Origin: Vulcanimicrobiota bacterium
GTDB lineage: Bacteria > Vulcanimicrobiota > Vulcanimicrobiia > Vulcanimicrobiales > Vulcanimicrobiaceae
Reading direction: 5' to 3'
Length of the DNA stretch: 64,000 nucleotides
NCBI GenBank assembly: GCA_027452165.1
Contig: DAIDGX010000022.1
Span: 62,001-126,000 of the forward strand
The stretch's first letter is position 1; every line of letters begins with the position of its first letter. The position numbers were made by a program, and so were the translations under genes. Shown here in pieces: positions 51,812 to 60,151 of this stretch. The notes under the pieces were generated by a model. The model worked only from the letters and a program-made list of their open reading frames with translations, did no database searches and was not told the DNA's origin.

Positions 51812-53149
51812 ATGGTTGCACAGGCGCGGGCGAGTACCTGCTTGAAGCGACCGGCGGTGGAACGTGCTATCGGTGTCGTCGCGGTCGGTACGGGCGAGGG
51901 AAAGACGCTCGTGGCGCTCGCGCTCGCGCGCGCGCTCACGCGCAGCGGCCATACCGTCGCTCCGTTTAAAGTCGGACCGGATTTTCTCGATGCGCGACTC
52001 TACGAAGGCGCGTGCGGCGCGCGCGCGCGTAATGTCGATCTTTTCCTCGACGGTCCCGAACGTGTCGTGGCCGATCTGCGGCGCGCCGAGGAGGCGGGGC
52101 GGACGGTGGTGATCGAGGGGATGATGGGACTCTTCGACGGCGACGATGCGGGCGAGACCTCGAGCGCACATGTGCTCGCCGCTGCAGATATTCCCGCGCT
52201 TCTGGTGATCGACGGGTGGCGGCTCTCGCAATCAGCGGCCGCGATCGCCCTTGGATGCGCCACGATGGAGCCGCGCGTGCGCATTGCCGGCGTCGTCTTG
52301 AATCGTGCCGGAGGGACGGCGCACGTGCGTGCGGTGCGGCGCGCATGCGAAAGCGTCGGGATTCCCCTCGTTGCGACGCTGCCGTACGATCCGGCGTGGC
52401 GTATCCCCGAGCGCCATCTTGGAATCGACGTCGAACGCGCGGACGTGCTGGCCGATGTGCTCGATGCGGTCGCTGACGCGCTTGTTGGGAGCGGCGATCT
52501 TGGCGCATTCCTTACACCCGCACCCTCGGTTGCAACCGTGGCGACCGAGTGCGCCGGACCGGTGATCGCCGTCGCTGCTGATGAAGCGCTGTGGTTTACC
52601 TACGAACAGACGATGGATGCGCTACGCTCGATCGCGCGTCCCGTGCTCTTCTCGCCGCTTCGCGATCGCGCGCTCCCGGCCGGCACGCAAGGGGTGTGGC
52701 TTGGCGGCGGCTATCCCGAGTTGCACGCGCAGACGCTCAGCGAGAACACCTCGATGCGTGCAAGCATACGCGATGCAATCGCGGCGGGCATTCCCGTGTA
52801 CGCCGAGTGCGGCGGGTATATGTATCTTGCCGACACGCTTGTCTGTCCGCAGGGAACCTTTGCGATGGTCGGCGCGTTGCGCGGTTCGACGTCGATTGCG
52901 GCACCCCGGCTCACGATCGGTTATCGCACCATGCGCGCGGCACGTGCCACGTTGTTCGACGATGCGGGAGCGGCGGTGCGCGGCTACGAATTCCACTACG
53001 CTACCTCGCACATGCATGAGACCTCCGCCTACACCGGTGATGGCGATTGCGGGGCCGCACGCGACCGCATCCTTGCGGGGTTCCTCCACCGGCGCTTCTT
53101 TCCAGGAGATCAGACGCTGTGTCGATTCGTCGAAGCCTGTTCGCGCTGA
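51812..53149 (+). CDS. cbiA: cobyrinic acid a,c-diamide synthase
   Basis: A 445-residue glutamine-dependent enzyme (CbiA/CobB) that amidates the a and c side chains of cobyrinate. The ATP motif is GTGEGKT and the substrate segment KVGPDFLDARLYEGA; the glutaminase nucleophile is in AECGGYMYLAD and the FHYATSHMHE segment carries the C-terminal histidine. ATG at 51812 has GGGG nearby; TTG at 51842 or GTG at 51857 would give N-termini closer to relatives. btuF overlaps its end by 31 bases. Confidence 0.92.
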   Translation: MVAQARASTCLKRPAVERAIGVVAVGTGEGKTLVALALARALTRSGHTVAPFKVGPDFLDARLYEGACGARARNVDLFLDGPERVVADLRRAEEAGRTVVIEGMMGLFDGDDAGETSSAHVLAAADIPALLVIDGWRLSQSAAAIALGCATMEPRVRIAGVVLNRAGGTAHVRAVRRACESVGIPLVATLPYDPAWRIPERHLGIDVERADVLADVLDAVADALVGSGDLGAFLTPAPSVATVATECAGPVIAVAADEALWFTYEQTMDALRSIARPVLFSPLRDRALPAGTQGVWLGGGYPELHAQTLSENTSMRASIRDAIAAGIPVYAECGGYMYLADTLVCPQGTFAMVGALRGSTSIAAPRLTIGYRTMRAARATLFDDAGAAVRGYEFHYATSHMHETSAYTGDGDCGAARDRILAGFLHRRFFPGDQTLCRFVEACSR

Positions 53150-53952
53150 CGATCTTTGCCGTATGTGCCGTGGTTTCGGCCGGCGCAGCGTCCGCTGCGA
53201 GCACGCGCGTCGTCACGCTCATTCCGTCGTTGACCGAAGACGCATTCGCGCTTGGCGTCGATGTCGTCGGCGTCTCGAAATTCTCCGCGGATATTCCCCA
53301 AGCACGCGGCGTCCCGCGGGTTGGGGATTTCGAAGGTATTGACGTCGAGCGTATTATCGCGCTTGCGCCGAACGTGGTCTTCGCAATTCCCTCGCAGGAG
53401 CGCTTTCTCAAACCGCTCGAGCGTGCGGGCGTCCGCGTTGTGCTGCTGCCCGACGACTCGTACGATGACATCTTCGCCGATATCCGCGAGATCGGCGCCG
53501 CAACGGGACGCTCGGCGCGCGCCCGCGCGGTGATCCGTGCGATGCAAGCGCAGACCGCACGCCTGGTTGCAAGCGAACGCCGGCGTCGCGAACGGCCGCG
53601 TGTCTTCATCGCGCTTGAAACCGGGCCGATTTGGACGGCCGGTCGCGGCTCGTATCTCGGCCGTCTGATCGAGCTTGCCGGAGGACGCAATGCGGCCGAT
53701 GACCTCTTGCAGCCATGGGGCGAGTACACGGCTGAAGCGCTCTTGCGCAAGCAGCCCGACGCGATCGTCACGGGCACCGATACGCACCTGCGCGACGTGC
53801 TCGGACGGGAGCCATGGCGTAGCTTGCGCGCGGTTCGCGAGGGGCATGTCTTTATCGTTCCCAACGCGCGCATCCAAGATGCGCTCTTCCGTCCCGGGCC
53901 GCGCTACAACGAAGGATTACGTTGGCTGATCGAACGCTTGTCGTCGCTGTAG
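53119..53952 (+). CDS. btuF: periplasmic cobalamin-binding protein (BtuF-like)
   Basis: A 277-residue class III substrate-binding protein with an uncleaved-type signal peptide of about 28 residues and no lipobox. Conserved features of BtuF are VVTLIPSLTEDAFALG, the GVPRVGDFEGIDVERIIALAPNVVFA segment and GVRVVLLPDDSYDDIFADI. It should hand B12 to BtuCD, encoded 8 kb away. The GTG start has AGGAG about 10 bases upstream and overlaps cbiA by 31 bases; hflX in turn overlaps its 3' end by 31 bases. Confidence 0.9.
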   Translation: MSIRRSLFALTIFAVCAVVSAGAASAASTRVVTLIPSLTEDAFALGVDVVGVSKFSADIPQARGVPRVGDFEGIDVERIIALAPNVVFAIPSQERFLKPLERAGVRVVLLPDDSYDDIFADIREIGAATGRSARARAVIRAMQAQTARLVASERRRRERPRVFIALETGPIWTAGRGSYLGRLIELAGGRNAADDLLQPWGEYTAEALLRKQPDAIVTGTDTHLRDVLGREPWRSLRAVREGHVFIVPNARIQDALFRPGPRYNEGLRWLIERLSSL

Positions 53953-54980
53953 ATACAAACGACCCGAAACGCCCGCTCGAACCCGAACTCCTTGAGTTCG
54001 AGGCGTTGGCGCAAGCCGCCGGCGCCGAGATCGTCGAGCGTATCGTGCAGCGGCGGTCGCATGTGGATCCTGCGACGCTCGTCGGGAGCGGGAAGGCGCT
54101 AGAGATTGCCGCAAGCGCGAAGGAACTCGACGTGAAAGTCGTACTCGTGCTCAACGATCTGCGCCCGCGCCAACGCAAGAACCTCGAACGCGTCATCAGC
54201 GTGCCGATCGTCGATCGAACGATGCTGATCCTCGACGTCTTTGCACAGCATGCCCGCAGCCGTGAAGGGAAACTGCAGGTAGAGCTTGCGCAACTACGAT
54301 TCCGGCAGTCGAATCTGATCGGCATCGGTGCTGACCTTTCGCGCTTGGGCGGCGGCATCGGTACGCGCGGCCCCGGCGAGACCAAGCTCGAGGTCGATCG
54401 GCGCCGCATCCAATCGCGGATCAGCGTCTTGCGTGGACAGCTTGAGGAGGTACGGCGGCAGCGAGGAACCCGGCGGGCCGCGCCGCACCGTGAGCCGCTC
54501 GTCGCGCTCGTCGGGTACACCAACGTCGGAAAGTCGTCGCTCTTGAACGCGCTCGCGCGTTCGGACGCCTTCGTGGCCGATCAGCCCTTTGCAACGCTCG
54601 ATCCGACGGTCCGGCGGGTGTACCTGGCGCCCGGTCGCTATGCTCGTGTCGCCGACACCGTCGGCTTTATCACCGAGCTTCCCAAAGATCTGGTCAACGC
54701 ATTTCTCGCAACGCTCGAGGAACTGCGGGAGGCCGACCTGTTGGTGCACGTTCTCGACGCCGCAAACCCTGACTGGCCGCGCCAGCGCGACGCGGTGGAA
54801 GCGATCCTCCACGATCTCGAGCTCGACGCGACCCCCCGTTTGATCGTCTTCAACAAGATCGACGCAGCCTCGGGCGAGGTGCCGCATCTGCCGGGGATGC
54901 TGGCGGTAAGCGCTCGTTCGGGCGCGGGCATCGATCTGCTCCGTAATGTGCTCGTCGAGCGGATCGAGGCGCCCGCGTAG
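53922..54980 (+). CDS. hflX: ribosome-associated GTPase HflX
   Basis: A 352-residue GTPase that binds the large ribosomal subunit and splits stalled ribosomes. The N-terminal domain (VGSGKALEI, FAQHARSREGKLQVELAQL, GIGTRGPGETKLE) is followed by the G domain with GYTNVGKSS, DTVGFI and NKID. A short C-terminal region completes it. The start is a TTG at 53922 inside the btuF gene; the overlap suggests accidental inclusion at the end of the cobalamin transcript rather than shared function. Confidence 0.93.
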   Translation: MADRTLVVAVDTNDPKRPLEPELLEFEALAQAAGAEIVERIVQRRSHVDPATLVGSGKALEIAASAKELDVKVVLVLNDLRPRQRKNLERVISVPIVDRTMLILDVFAQHARSREGKLQVELAQLRFRQSNLIGIGADLSRLGGGIGTRGPGETKLEVDRRRIQSRISVLRGQLEEVRRQRGTRRAAPHREPLVALVGYTNVGKSSLLNALARSDAFVADQPFATLDPTVRRVYLAPGRYARVADTVGFITELPKDLVNAFLATLEELREADLLVHVLDAANPDWPRQRDAVEAILHDLELDATPRLIVFNKIDAASGEVPHLPGMLAVSARSGAGIDLLRNVLVERIEAPA

Positions 54981-54999
54981 CGAACAACGGCGCCGTCCC

Positions 55000-55701
55000 A
55001 TGCGTATTCTGCCGCTCGCGCTCTGTATCGCGCTCTCGCTCGTCATGTCCGCATGCGCGCCCGACTATCCCGACGATCGCGTCGTCCAGTCGGTGCGTAC
55101 GCTGCGTCCTGCGGTCGTGCTGCTCACGATGCGCGTTCCACCGGAGAGAAAGAGCGACGGGTACGACAACGCGTATGCGAGTGGCATCGTCGTGGCAAGC
55201 GGTGCGTGGGGAAGCGACATCCTCACCGTGGCGCACGCGGTCAATGGCGCCTGGCGGATTCACGCGACGATCGACAACACCCGTAAGGTGCGTGCACGCG
55301 TGGTGGCGCTCGATAAAAATCTCGACGTTGCCCTCGTGCGCACGAAGGCTCCGAACCTGATCCCGGCCCGACTCGGCCACTCCGCGCATCTCGATGCGGA
55401 GGTCGGGCGGGACGTGGGCGTGCTCGGATATCCGATTCCCGACGAATTCGCCGACGAGCAATTGGGCCTCGAAACCTCGGTGAACGTCGGGCGCCTCTCG
55501 TCGGTGCGCAAGGGCGCGCTCGAGGTCTCGCTACCGATCGTCCCGGGCGAGAGCGGCGGCCCGATCTTCATGACCGATACGGGCGAGATCATCGGCATAG
55601 CCGAGTCGCGTTTCGACGACGAACGCTCGATCGGCTTCGCGCTCCCGATCGACGACGCGCGCGCGTTTCTGCACAAATACGACGCTTCCCACGGCTTCTA
55701 G
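55000..55701 (+). CDS. trypsin-like serine protease lipoprotein
   Basis: A 233-residue protein with a lipobox LVMSAC (Cys about residue 21) and a trypsin/HtrA-like fold. The catalytic triad is visible: His in TVAHAV, Asp in LDVALVR and Ser in GESGGPIF. There is no PDZ domain, so it is not a full DegP. It should be a membrane-anchored periplasmic or surface protease. The ATG at 55000 follows hflX by 19 bases. Confidence 0.83.
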   Translation: MRILPLALCIALSLVMSACAPDYPDDRVVQSVRTLRPAVVLLTMRVPPERKSDGYDNAYASGIVVASGAWGSDILTVAHAVNGAWRIHATIDNTRKVRARVVALDKNLDVALVRTKAPNLIPARLGHSAHLDAEVGRDVGVLGYPIPDEFADEQLGLETSVNVGRLSSVRKGALEVSLPIVPGESGGPIFMTDTGEIIGIAESRFDDERSIGFALPIDDARAFLHKYDASHGF

Positions 55702-55705
55702 CGCG

Positions 55706-56785
55706 TCAATGGTGGTGGTTGTGATCGATCGGCGAACGATCGCCAACCCATTGCAACGGCGGGATCGCGAAGTAGTGCGCGAGAGCGTTGAGCGCGCCCG
55801 CATATTCCGCGCGTAGTGCCGCGAAGCGCTCCCACGCGCGATCGCGTTCGTGGAGTTCGAACCCTGCGTTTTCCAAGCGCTCGCACGCGGTCGTGAACTC
55901 CTCGCGTGTGATCCCCGCGTTCGTTTGCGACACCTGCACGCGAAAATGATGCGCGAGGTCGATCGCTGCGTGCCGTCCGAGATTGTGAAAGATGCGCGCC
56001 TCGCCGGCGTTACATTTGACGGTCGTGAGCGCGAGCGTTGAGGCGTCCAGGAGGGTGCCGAGCGTACCGACCCATGATTCGTTGTCGTGGCTCGAGCGAA
56101 AATAGGCGAGCATCGGATAGGCGAGATGCGTCTCCATAAGCGTGGCGCACCACTGTTGTGCGTCCCGCATGACATCCGGGAGGCTATCCATGGTGCCGAC
56201 GTATCCGGAGATGGCGAGCAAGCCGACGCCGCTCGGCGGCGCGCCCGCGCGCGCGCCGGTGTTCACGACGAACGCTTCGCGCGCCTGAAACGAGCCGAAG
56301 AGTGCAAAAAGATACGCGGTCGTCGTCGAGACCACCGCGAGTCCCGAGGCTCCGGCGGCGAGCGAGATCAAGTGCGTGACGCCGCCGGCGCCGACATAGT
56401 CGCCGAAGCCGATCGTAAAGAACGAGGTTCCGGCGAAATAGAGCGCTTGCGCGAAGCTGGTGATCTCCGGACGTACGTCGTCGCGCAGCGCGAAGAACAT
56501 CAGCGCGTAACCGACCAACAAGATCAGCGACCACAATGCGAGCGTGATGACGAGGTTGAGCGGGGCGAATATGGCGAGCAGATCCTCGCGGTGGTCGTCG
56601 TTGCGAGGGTGGATGCGCCATGCGATCTTCGGCCACAGCGCCCACAGCCAGCGCGTCTGGTAAGAACTCGGACGGAAGCGGCGCGCGACCGCGCGCGGAA
56701 CGATCACGGATTGAAAGAGATCGTTCAGCGAGAGCGCGACGAGTACGAGGCCAACGGAGATGGCGAGCGTCTGTACGACGATCAT
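55706..56785 (-). CDS. two-transmembrane potassium-channel-like protein
   Basis: A 359-residue protein. An N-terminal span (about 1-24) precedes a channel core: span at about 75-98, selectivity filter TIGFGD (124-129) and span at about 134-158. TIGFGD is an accepted variant of the potassium filter TVGYGD. The C-terminal 200 residues are helical without an RCK motif and end in a His-rich tail (DHNHHH). Gating ligand is unknown. It is divergent from cobU over 41 bases. Confidence 0.82.
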   Translation of the reverse strand: MIVVQTLAISVGLVLVALSLNDLFQSVIVPRAVARRFRPSSYQTRWLWALWPKIAWRIHPRNDDHREDLLAIFAPLNLVITLALWSLILLVGYALMFFALRDDVRPEITSFAQALYFAGTSFFTIGFGDYVGAGGVTHLISLAAGASGLAVVSTTTAYLFALFGSFQAREAFVVNTGARAGAPPSGVGLLAISGYVGTMDSLPDVMRDAQQWCATLMETHLAYPMLAYFRSSHDNESWVGTLGTLLDASTLALTTVKCNAGEARIFHNLGRHAAIDLAHHFRVQVSQTNAGITREEFTTACERLENAGFELHERDRAWERFAALRAEYAGALNALAHYFAIPPLQWVGDRSPIDHNHHH

Positions 56786-56826
56786 ACGCGAGCAGCATTC
56801 AACACGCGAACGGCGAAGGCATGCGC

Positions 56827-57408
56827 ATGCCCGTCACGCTCGTCACCGGTCCGGTGCGTTCCGGAAAGAGTCGCTACGTCACGCAGATTGCGCGTGCGTC
56901 GGGTCGTCGCGTGCGCTACGTGGCGACGGCGATGTCCGATGCCGGGGATCCCGAGTGGGACGCGCGGATACGGCGGCACATGAGCGAACGCCCGCGTGAG
57001 TGGAGCCTGATCGAGAGCGCGACGCTCACGCACGCTGAGCTCCTGGCCCTCTTCGCGACCGCATCGTCCGGCGAGTGTCTCGTGGTCGATGCGCTCGGCA
57101 CATGGCTCGCCGCACGGATCGCGATGCACATCGATGAACTAAACGACGATTTCGCGGCGTTCGAGGCGCGCATCGATGCACAGGCCGCAGAACTCGCGCA
57201 GGCAATGCTCAACTCGTTCGCCGAGGTCGTGGTCGTGGCGGAAGAGGTCGGCTGGGATATCGTGCCGGTCGCGCAGTCGGCACGGCTCTTTCGTGACGTC
57301 CTCGGGCGCATGAAGCAGCGCCTGGCACTCGCGTGCGAGCGCGCCTACGTGGTGGTCTCAGGGTACGCGCTCGATCTCAAAGCACTCGGGACGGCGATCG
57401 AGCCCTAA
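56827..57408 (+). CDS. cobU: adenosylcobinamide kinase / guanylyltransferase
   Basis: A 193-residue bifunctional enzyme that phosphorylates adenosylcobinamide and attaches GMP for the nucleotide loop. The P-loop is GPVRSGKS (about 7-14), followed by YVATA, WSLIE, VVDALGTWL and EEVGWDIVP, all CobU hallmarks. The ATG at 56827 is favoured by GAAGG 7 bases upstream; the in-frame ATG at 56821 is only 1 base from it. It lies apart from the other cobalamin genes, with no riboswitch seen in front. Confidence 0.92.
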   Translation: MPVTLVTGPVRSGKSRYVTQIARASGRRVRYVATAMSDAGDPEWDARIRRHMSERPREWSLIESATLTHAELLALFATASSGECLVVDALGTWLAARIAMHIDELNDDFAAFEARIDAQAAELAQAMLNSFAEVVVVAEEVGWDIVPVAQSARLFRDVLGRMKQRLALACERAYVVVSGYALDLKALGTAIEP

Positions 57409-57896
57409 GGCGTGGCGCTCGCCGCCGGCGAGGGTGACGGTGCGCTTGCGGGCGACGGCGAAGCGCTCGGCGGCGCGGTGTAGCCCGGCGGCGTCCACTG
57501 AGGAGCGACGCTCGCCTCGGGTGTCGGCGTCGCCGGCGGTGGGAGTGTCGGCGTTCCGGGGGCGATGGTGAGCGGTACCAGGCGCAGATATCCCGCCGAT
57601 GTCGTCTGCGCGTTGCGTACGAGCAGCGTTGCGTGAGCGGTACTGTAGCCCGGCATGCGGGCGTCGATCACTTGACGGCCGATCGGGATGCGTGGCAGCG
57701 TGAATGCGCCTTGCGGATCGGCGGTGGTTGTATAGAGCGAACCGATCGACACGAGGGCGCTACCGATCGGACGGTTGGTGGTCGCATCGAGCACGCGTCC
57801 GGTCACCGTCCCATATGTCTGCACGCCGACGACGTTGTTGTTGCAGCTGTCGCCGAGCGCGAGCAGCATCACGAATCCCAGCACCACGTTGCGCAT
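57405..57896 (-). CDS. exported protein with carboxypeptidase-regulatory-like domain
   Basis: A 163-residue protein with a signal-like N-terminus containing a cysteine (LALGDSC), possibly a lipobox. Residues 25-110 look like a carboxypeptidase regulatory-like or transthyretin-like beta-sandwich (TGRVLDATTNRPIGSALVSI, then GAFTLPRIPIGRQVIDA). The last 50 residues are Pro/Ala/Ser-rich and unstructured. Such domains often modify or bind surface polysaccharides or act as structural modules. It overlaps the converging cobU by 4 bases. Confidence 0.68.
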   Translation of the reverse strand: MRNVVLGFVMLLALGDSCNNNVVGVQTYGTVTGRVLDATTNRPIGSALVSIGSLYTTTADPQGAFTLPRIPIGRQVIDARMPGYSTAHATLLVRNAQTTSAGYLRLVPLTIAPGTPTLPPPATPTPEASVAPQWTPPGYTAPPSASPSPASAPSPSPAASATP

Positions 57897-57945
57897 GAGT
57901 CGATGAGTACGCGCTCATCCTGAAGCTCGCCTGTGAGCGTGCGTG

Positions 57946-58488
57946 TTATCCGCCGAAATAATCGGTCAGGATGCGTTGCGCGCTGGTGGACGGGTTTGCC
58001 TGCAGAAGCGCCGCGTCGCTCGTGACGACGATCGTGCCGCCCATCGCGCCGGCAAAGCCGTGAACTCCGACCCGGTGCGCCGGCTGAACGTCCGTGTGAT
58101 AGGTGTGGGCCAACGTCGCATGGACGGAGCAATAGTACGGATAGACGCCCGCCTTGCGGAGTACGACGCGGTAGGTGGAGACCGTGTGTCCGGGACCGGG
58201 CGTGCCGGGGAGCGACCCGTTGATGCTTGCGTCGGTGGCGCCGGTTTGCGCGTTGTAACCGATGACCGTGTGCACGCCCGTGTCTTCGTTGACGAAGATC
58301 ACCGCCTGTCCCGGCCGCACGAAGACGAGCGGTTCCAAGAAGTCGTTCTTTCCGTTCATGTGCACGTAGACCGGCGGCGAGACCGTGCTCGCCGTGCTCG
58401 CCGTGCTCGCCGTGCTGGCCGCGCATCCGGAGATCGCCGGTACGAGCACGCTCGCCATCATCGCTAAGAGCATCGCCGGGCGCTTCAT
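57946..58488 (-). CDS. cupredoxin-like copper lipoprotein
   Basis: A 180-residue predicted lipoprotein with lipobox AISGC (Cys22), a short AST repeat linker and a cupredoxin fold. The likely type 1 copper ligands are H73 (GVHTV), C120 (YYCSVH) and H123; the axial ligand is unclear because no Met follows at the usual spacing, while additional histidines (HATLAHTYH) do. It may carry electrons near the respiratory chain encoded next door, or store copper. The ATG has AAGGA about 13 bases upstream. Confidence 0.78.
   Translation of the reverse strand: MKRPAMLLAMMASVLVPAISGCAASTASTASTASTVSPPVYVHMNGKNDFLEPLVFVRPGQAVIFVNEDTGVHTVIGYNAQTGATDASINGSLPGTPGPGHTVSTYRVVLRKAGVYPYYCSVHATLAHTYHTDVQPAHRVGVHGFAGAMGGTIVVTSDAALLQANPSTSAQRILTDYFGG
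58385..58420. repeat. four tandem 9-base units encoding the AST linker
   Basis: GTGCTCGCC is repeated three times, with a fourth near-copy, and encodes AST repeats in the cupredoxin lipoprotein linker. Unit loss or gain stays in frame and would only change linker length. Confidence 0.85.
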
Positions 58489-58699
58489 ATCGTATGAGTG
58501 TCCTTTGCAAAGAGCATTGCGTTTCGTTTCGCATTCTCTAGCGTGACGTGCCGCACCCTCGACGTGCGACGTTTGTCGTTCCGTTCATGCGGAGCGATCC
58601 ATTGTAGCCTCTCTTGTCCTCCAATGTCCCGGAATTGGCTGGCGCTCGCGCGGTGGTTTCCCAGGTAAACGACCATGTTTGCGAAAAAAATCCCAAGCC
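58489..58699. other. intergenic region ahead of nuoA
   Basis: This 211-base gap separates the divergent cupredoxin and nuoA genes and must hold the nuo operon promoter. I see no convincing -35/-10 pair, no strong hairpin and no additional open frame. Confidence 0.5.
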
Positions 58700-59053
58700 A
58701 TGAATCCGTACGGACCGGTCGCCATCTATTTAGTGGTCGCGCTTGCGGCCGCATTGCTCTTTACGTTCCTACCCGGCTTGCTCGGGCGTGCAAAGCCGAA
58801 CCCGCAGAAGCAAGAGGCCTACGAGTGCGGTGTCGAGCCGACCTCGGCGGTGCACGGCCGCTTTCCGGTGCGCTTCTACCTGATCGCGATGCTCTTCGTT
58901 ATTTTTGATGTCGAGGCAGCGTCGTTCTATCCGTGGGCCGTGCAAATGCATGCGCTGCGTGTCTTTGGGCTGACCGAGATGATCGTCTTCGTGATCGTGC
59001 TCGCGATCGGCTATGCCTACGTGTGGAAGAAAGGCGGATTCCAGTGGAGATAG
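58700..59053 (+). CDS. nuoA: NADH-quinone oxidoreductase subunit A
   Basis: A 117-residue membrane subunit of complex I with three spans. The conserved loop [32 protein letters not shown] lies at about residues 35-67. The ATG at 58700 gives the standard N-terminus. It is the first gene of the nuo operon, and nuoB overlaps its end by 10 bases. Confidence 0.95.
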   Translation: MNPYGPVAIYLVVALAAALLFTFLPGLLGRAKPNPQKQEAYECGVEPTSAVHGRFPVRFYLIAMLFVIFDVEAASFYPWAVQMHALRVFGLTEMIVFVIVLAIGYAYVWKKGGFQWR

Positions 59054-59523
59054 GTCCCGGACAATTTCTGCTCGCGCGGCTCGATGACGTAGCGCGCTGG
59101 GCGCAGAGTTCGTCGGTATGGCCGCTCACGATGGGCCTCGCCTGCTGCGCGATCGAGATGATGACGGTGACGTCGGCGGAGTACGACATCGCGCGTCTGG
59201 GCTCGGAAGTCTTTCGCAGTTCGCCGCGTCAGGCAGATCTGATGATCGTGTCGGGACGCGTCTCACAAAAGATGGCGCCGGTCGTGAAGCGCCTGTACGA
59301 TCAGATGGCCGATCCCAAATGGGTGATCTCGATGGGCGCTTGCGCGAGTTCGGGCGGCGTCTTCGACAATTACGCCGTGGTGCAGGGCGTCGATACGGTG
59401 ATCCCGGTCGATGTGTACGTGCCCGGCTGTCCGCCCACGCCCGACGGCCTGCTCTATGCCGTGAACTTGATTCAGCAGCAGATTCGCGAAGGCGGTCGCG
59501 GCGGAATCCTTGCCCGCTCGTAA
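59044..59523 (+). CDS. nuoB: NADH-quinone oxidoreductase subunit B
   Basis: A 159-residue peripheral subunit carrying cluster N2, the last iron-sulfur centre before quinone. The tandem cysteines C34 and C35 (LACCAIEMM), the cysteine in GACASSGG and the one in PGCPPTPD are all present. The GTG start lies inside the end of nuoA. The C-terminus is slightly short but complete. Confidence 0.95.
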   Translation: MEIGPGQFLLARLDDVARWAQSSSVWPLTMGLACCAIEMMTVTSAEYDIARLGSEVFRSSPRQADLMIVSGRVSQKMAPVVKRLYDQMADPKWVISMGACASSGGVFDNYAVVQGVDTVIPVDVYVPGCPPTPDGLLYAVNLIQQQIREGGRGGILARS

Positions 59524-59554
59524 CGCGCACTTCACTTCTTCGTAAGAGACGACT

Positions 59555-60151
59555 ATGCCAAGCACGCAACAACCGCCGATCGCGGGTGCCGCGATCGATC
59601 CGCCGAGCCTGCGCCCGCCGATCGACGACGCGCTGATCGAGCGCGTGACCCCGCAGGCTCTGCTCGCGCGCCTCACCGCCCTGCGAGCCGAGGGCTTCAC
59701 GATGCTGCTCGACCTCGCTGCGGTCGATTATCTCGGTCGCACGCCGCGTTTCGACGTCGTGTACCATCTGCTCAAGATGCCGACCGCGGCTGCGACCGTG
59801 GCACAGATCGGTACGCCGGCGCGCTTGCGCGTGCTCTGCGGGATCGAGAATGGCGAACATTTGCCGACCGTGACGCACCTGTGGCGCTCGGCGGATTGGG
59901 CGGAGCGGGAGGTGTTCGACCTCTTTGGCATCATCTTCGACGGCCACGCCGATCTGCGCCGCATTCAGATGCCGCACGATTGGGAAGGCTATCCGCTACG
60001 CAAGGATTACCCGTTACGCGGGCCCGCGCGCGAGCGCGCGCCACGCCCGGCGTTCGCGCTCAAGAGCAACGTGCAGGCGGGAACGCCGCCCACGGGCCGC
60101 ACCCTCGAAGCGCTTCAAGAGCAAGTAAAGAAGGCGGGTGAATCGCAATGA
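59555..60151 (+). CDS. nuoC: NADH-quinone oxidoreductase subunit C
   Basis: A 198-residue peripheral complex I subunit (30 kDa subunit family). The signature [32 protein letters not shown] is intact at about residues 112-150. A 31-base gap follows nuoB. It overlaps nuoD by 4 bases (ATGA). Confidence 0.94.
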   Translation: [198 protein letters not shown]

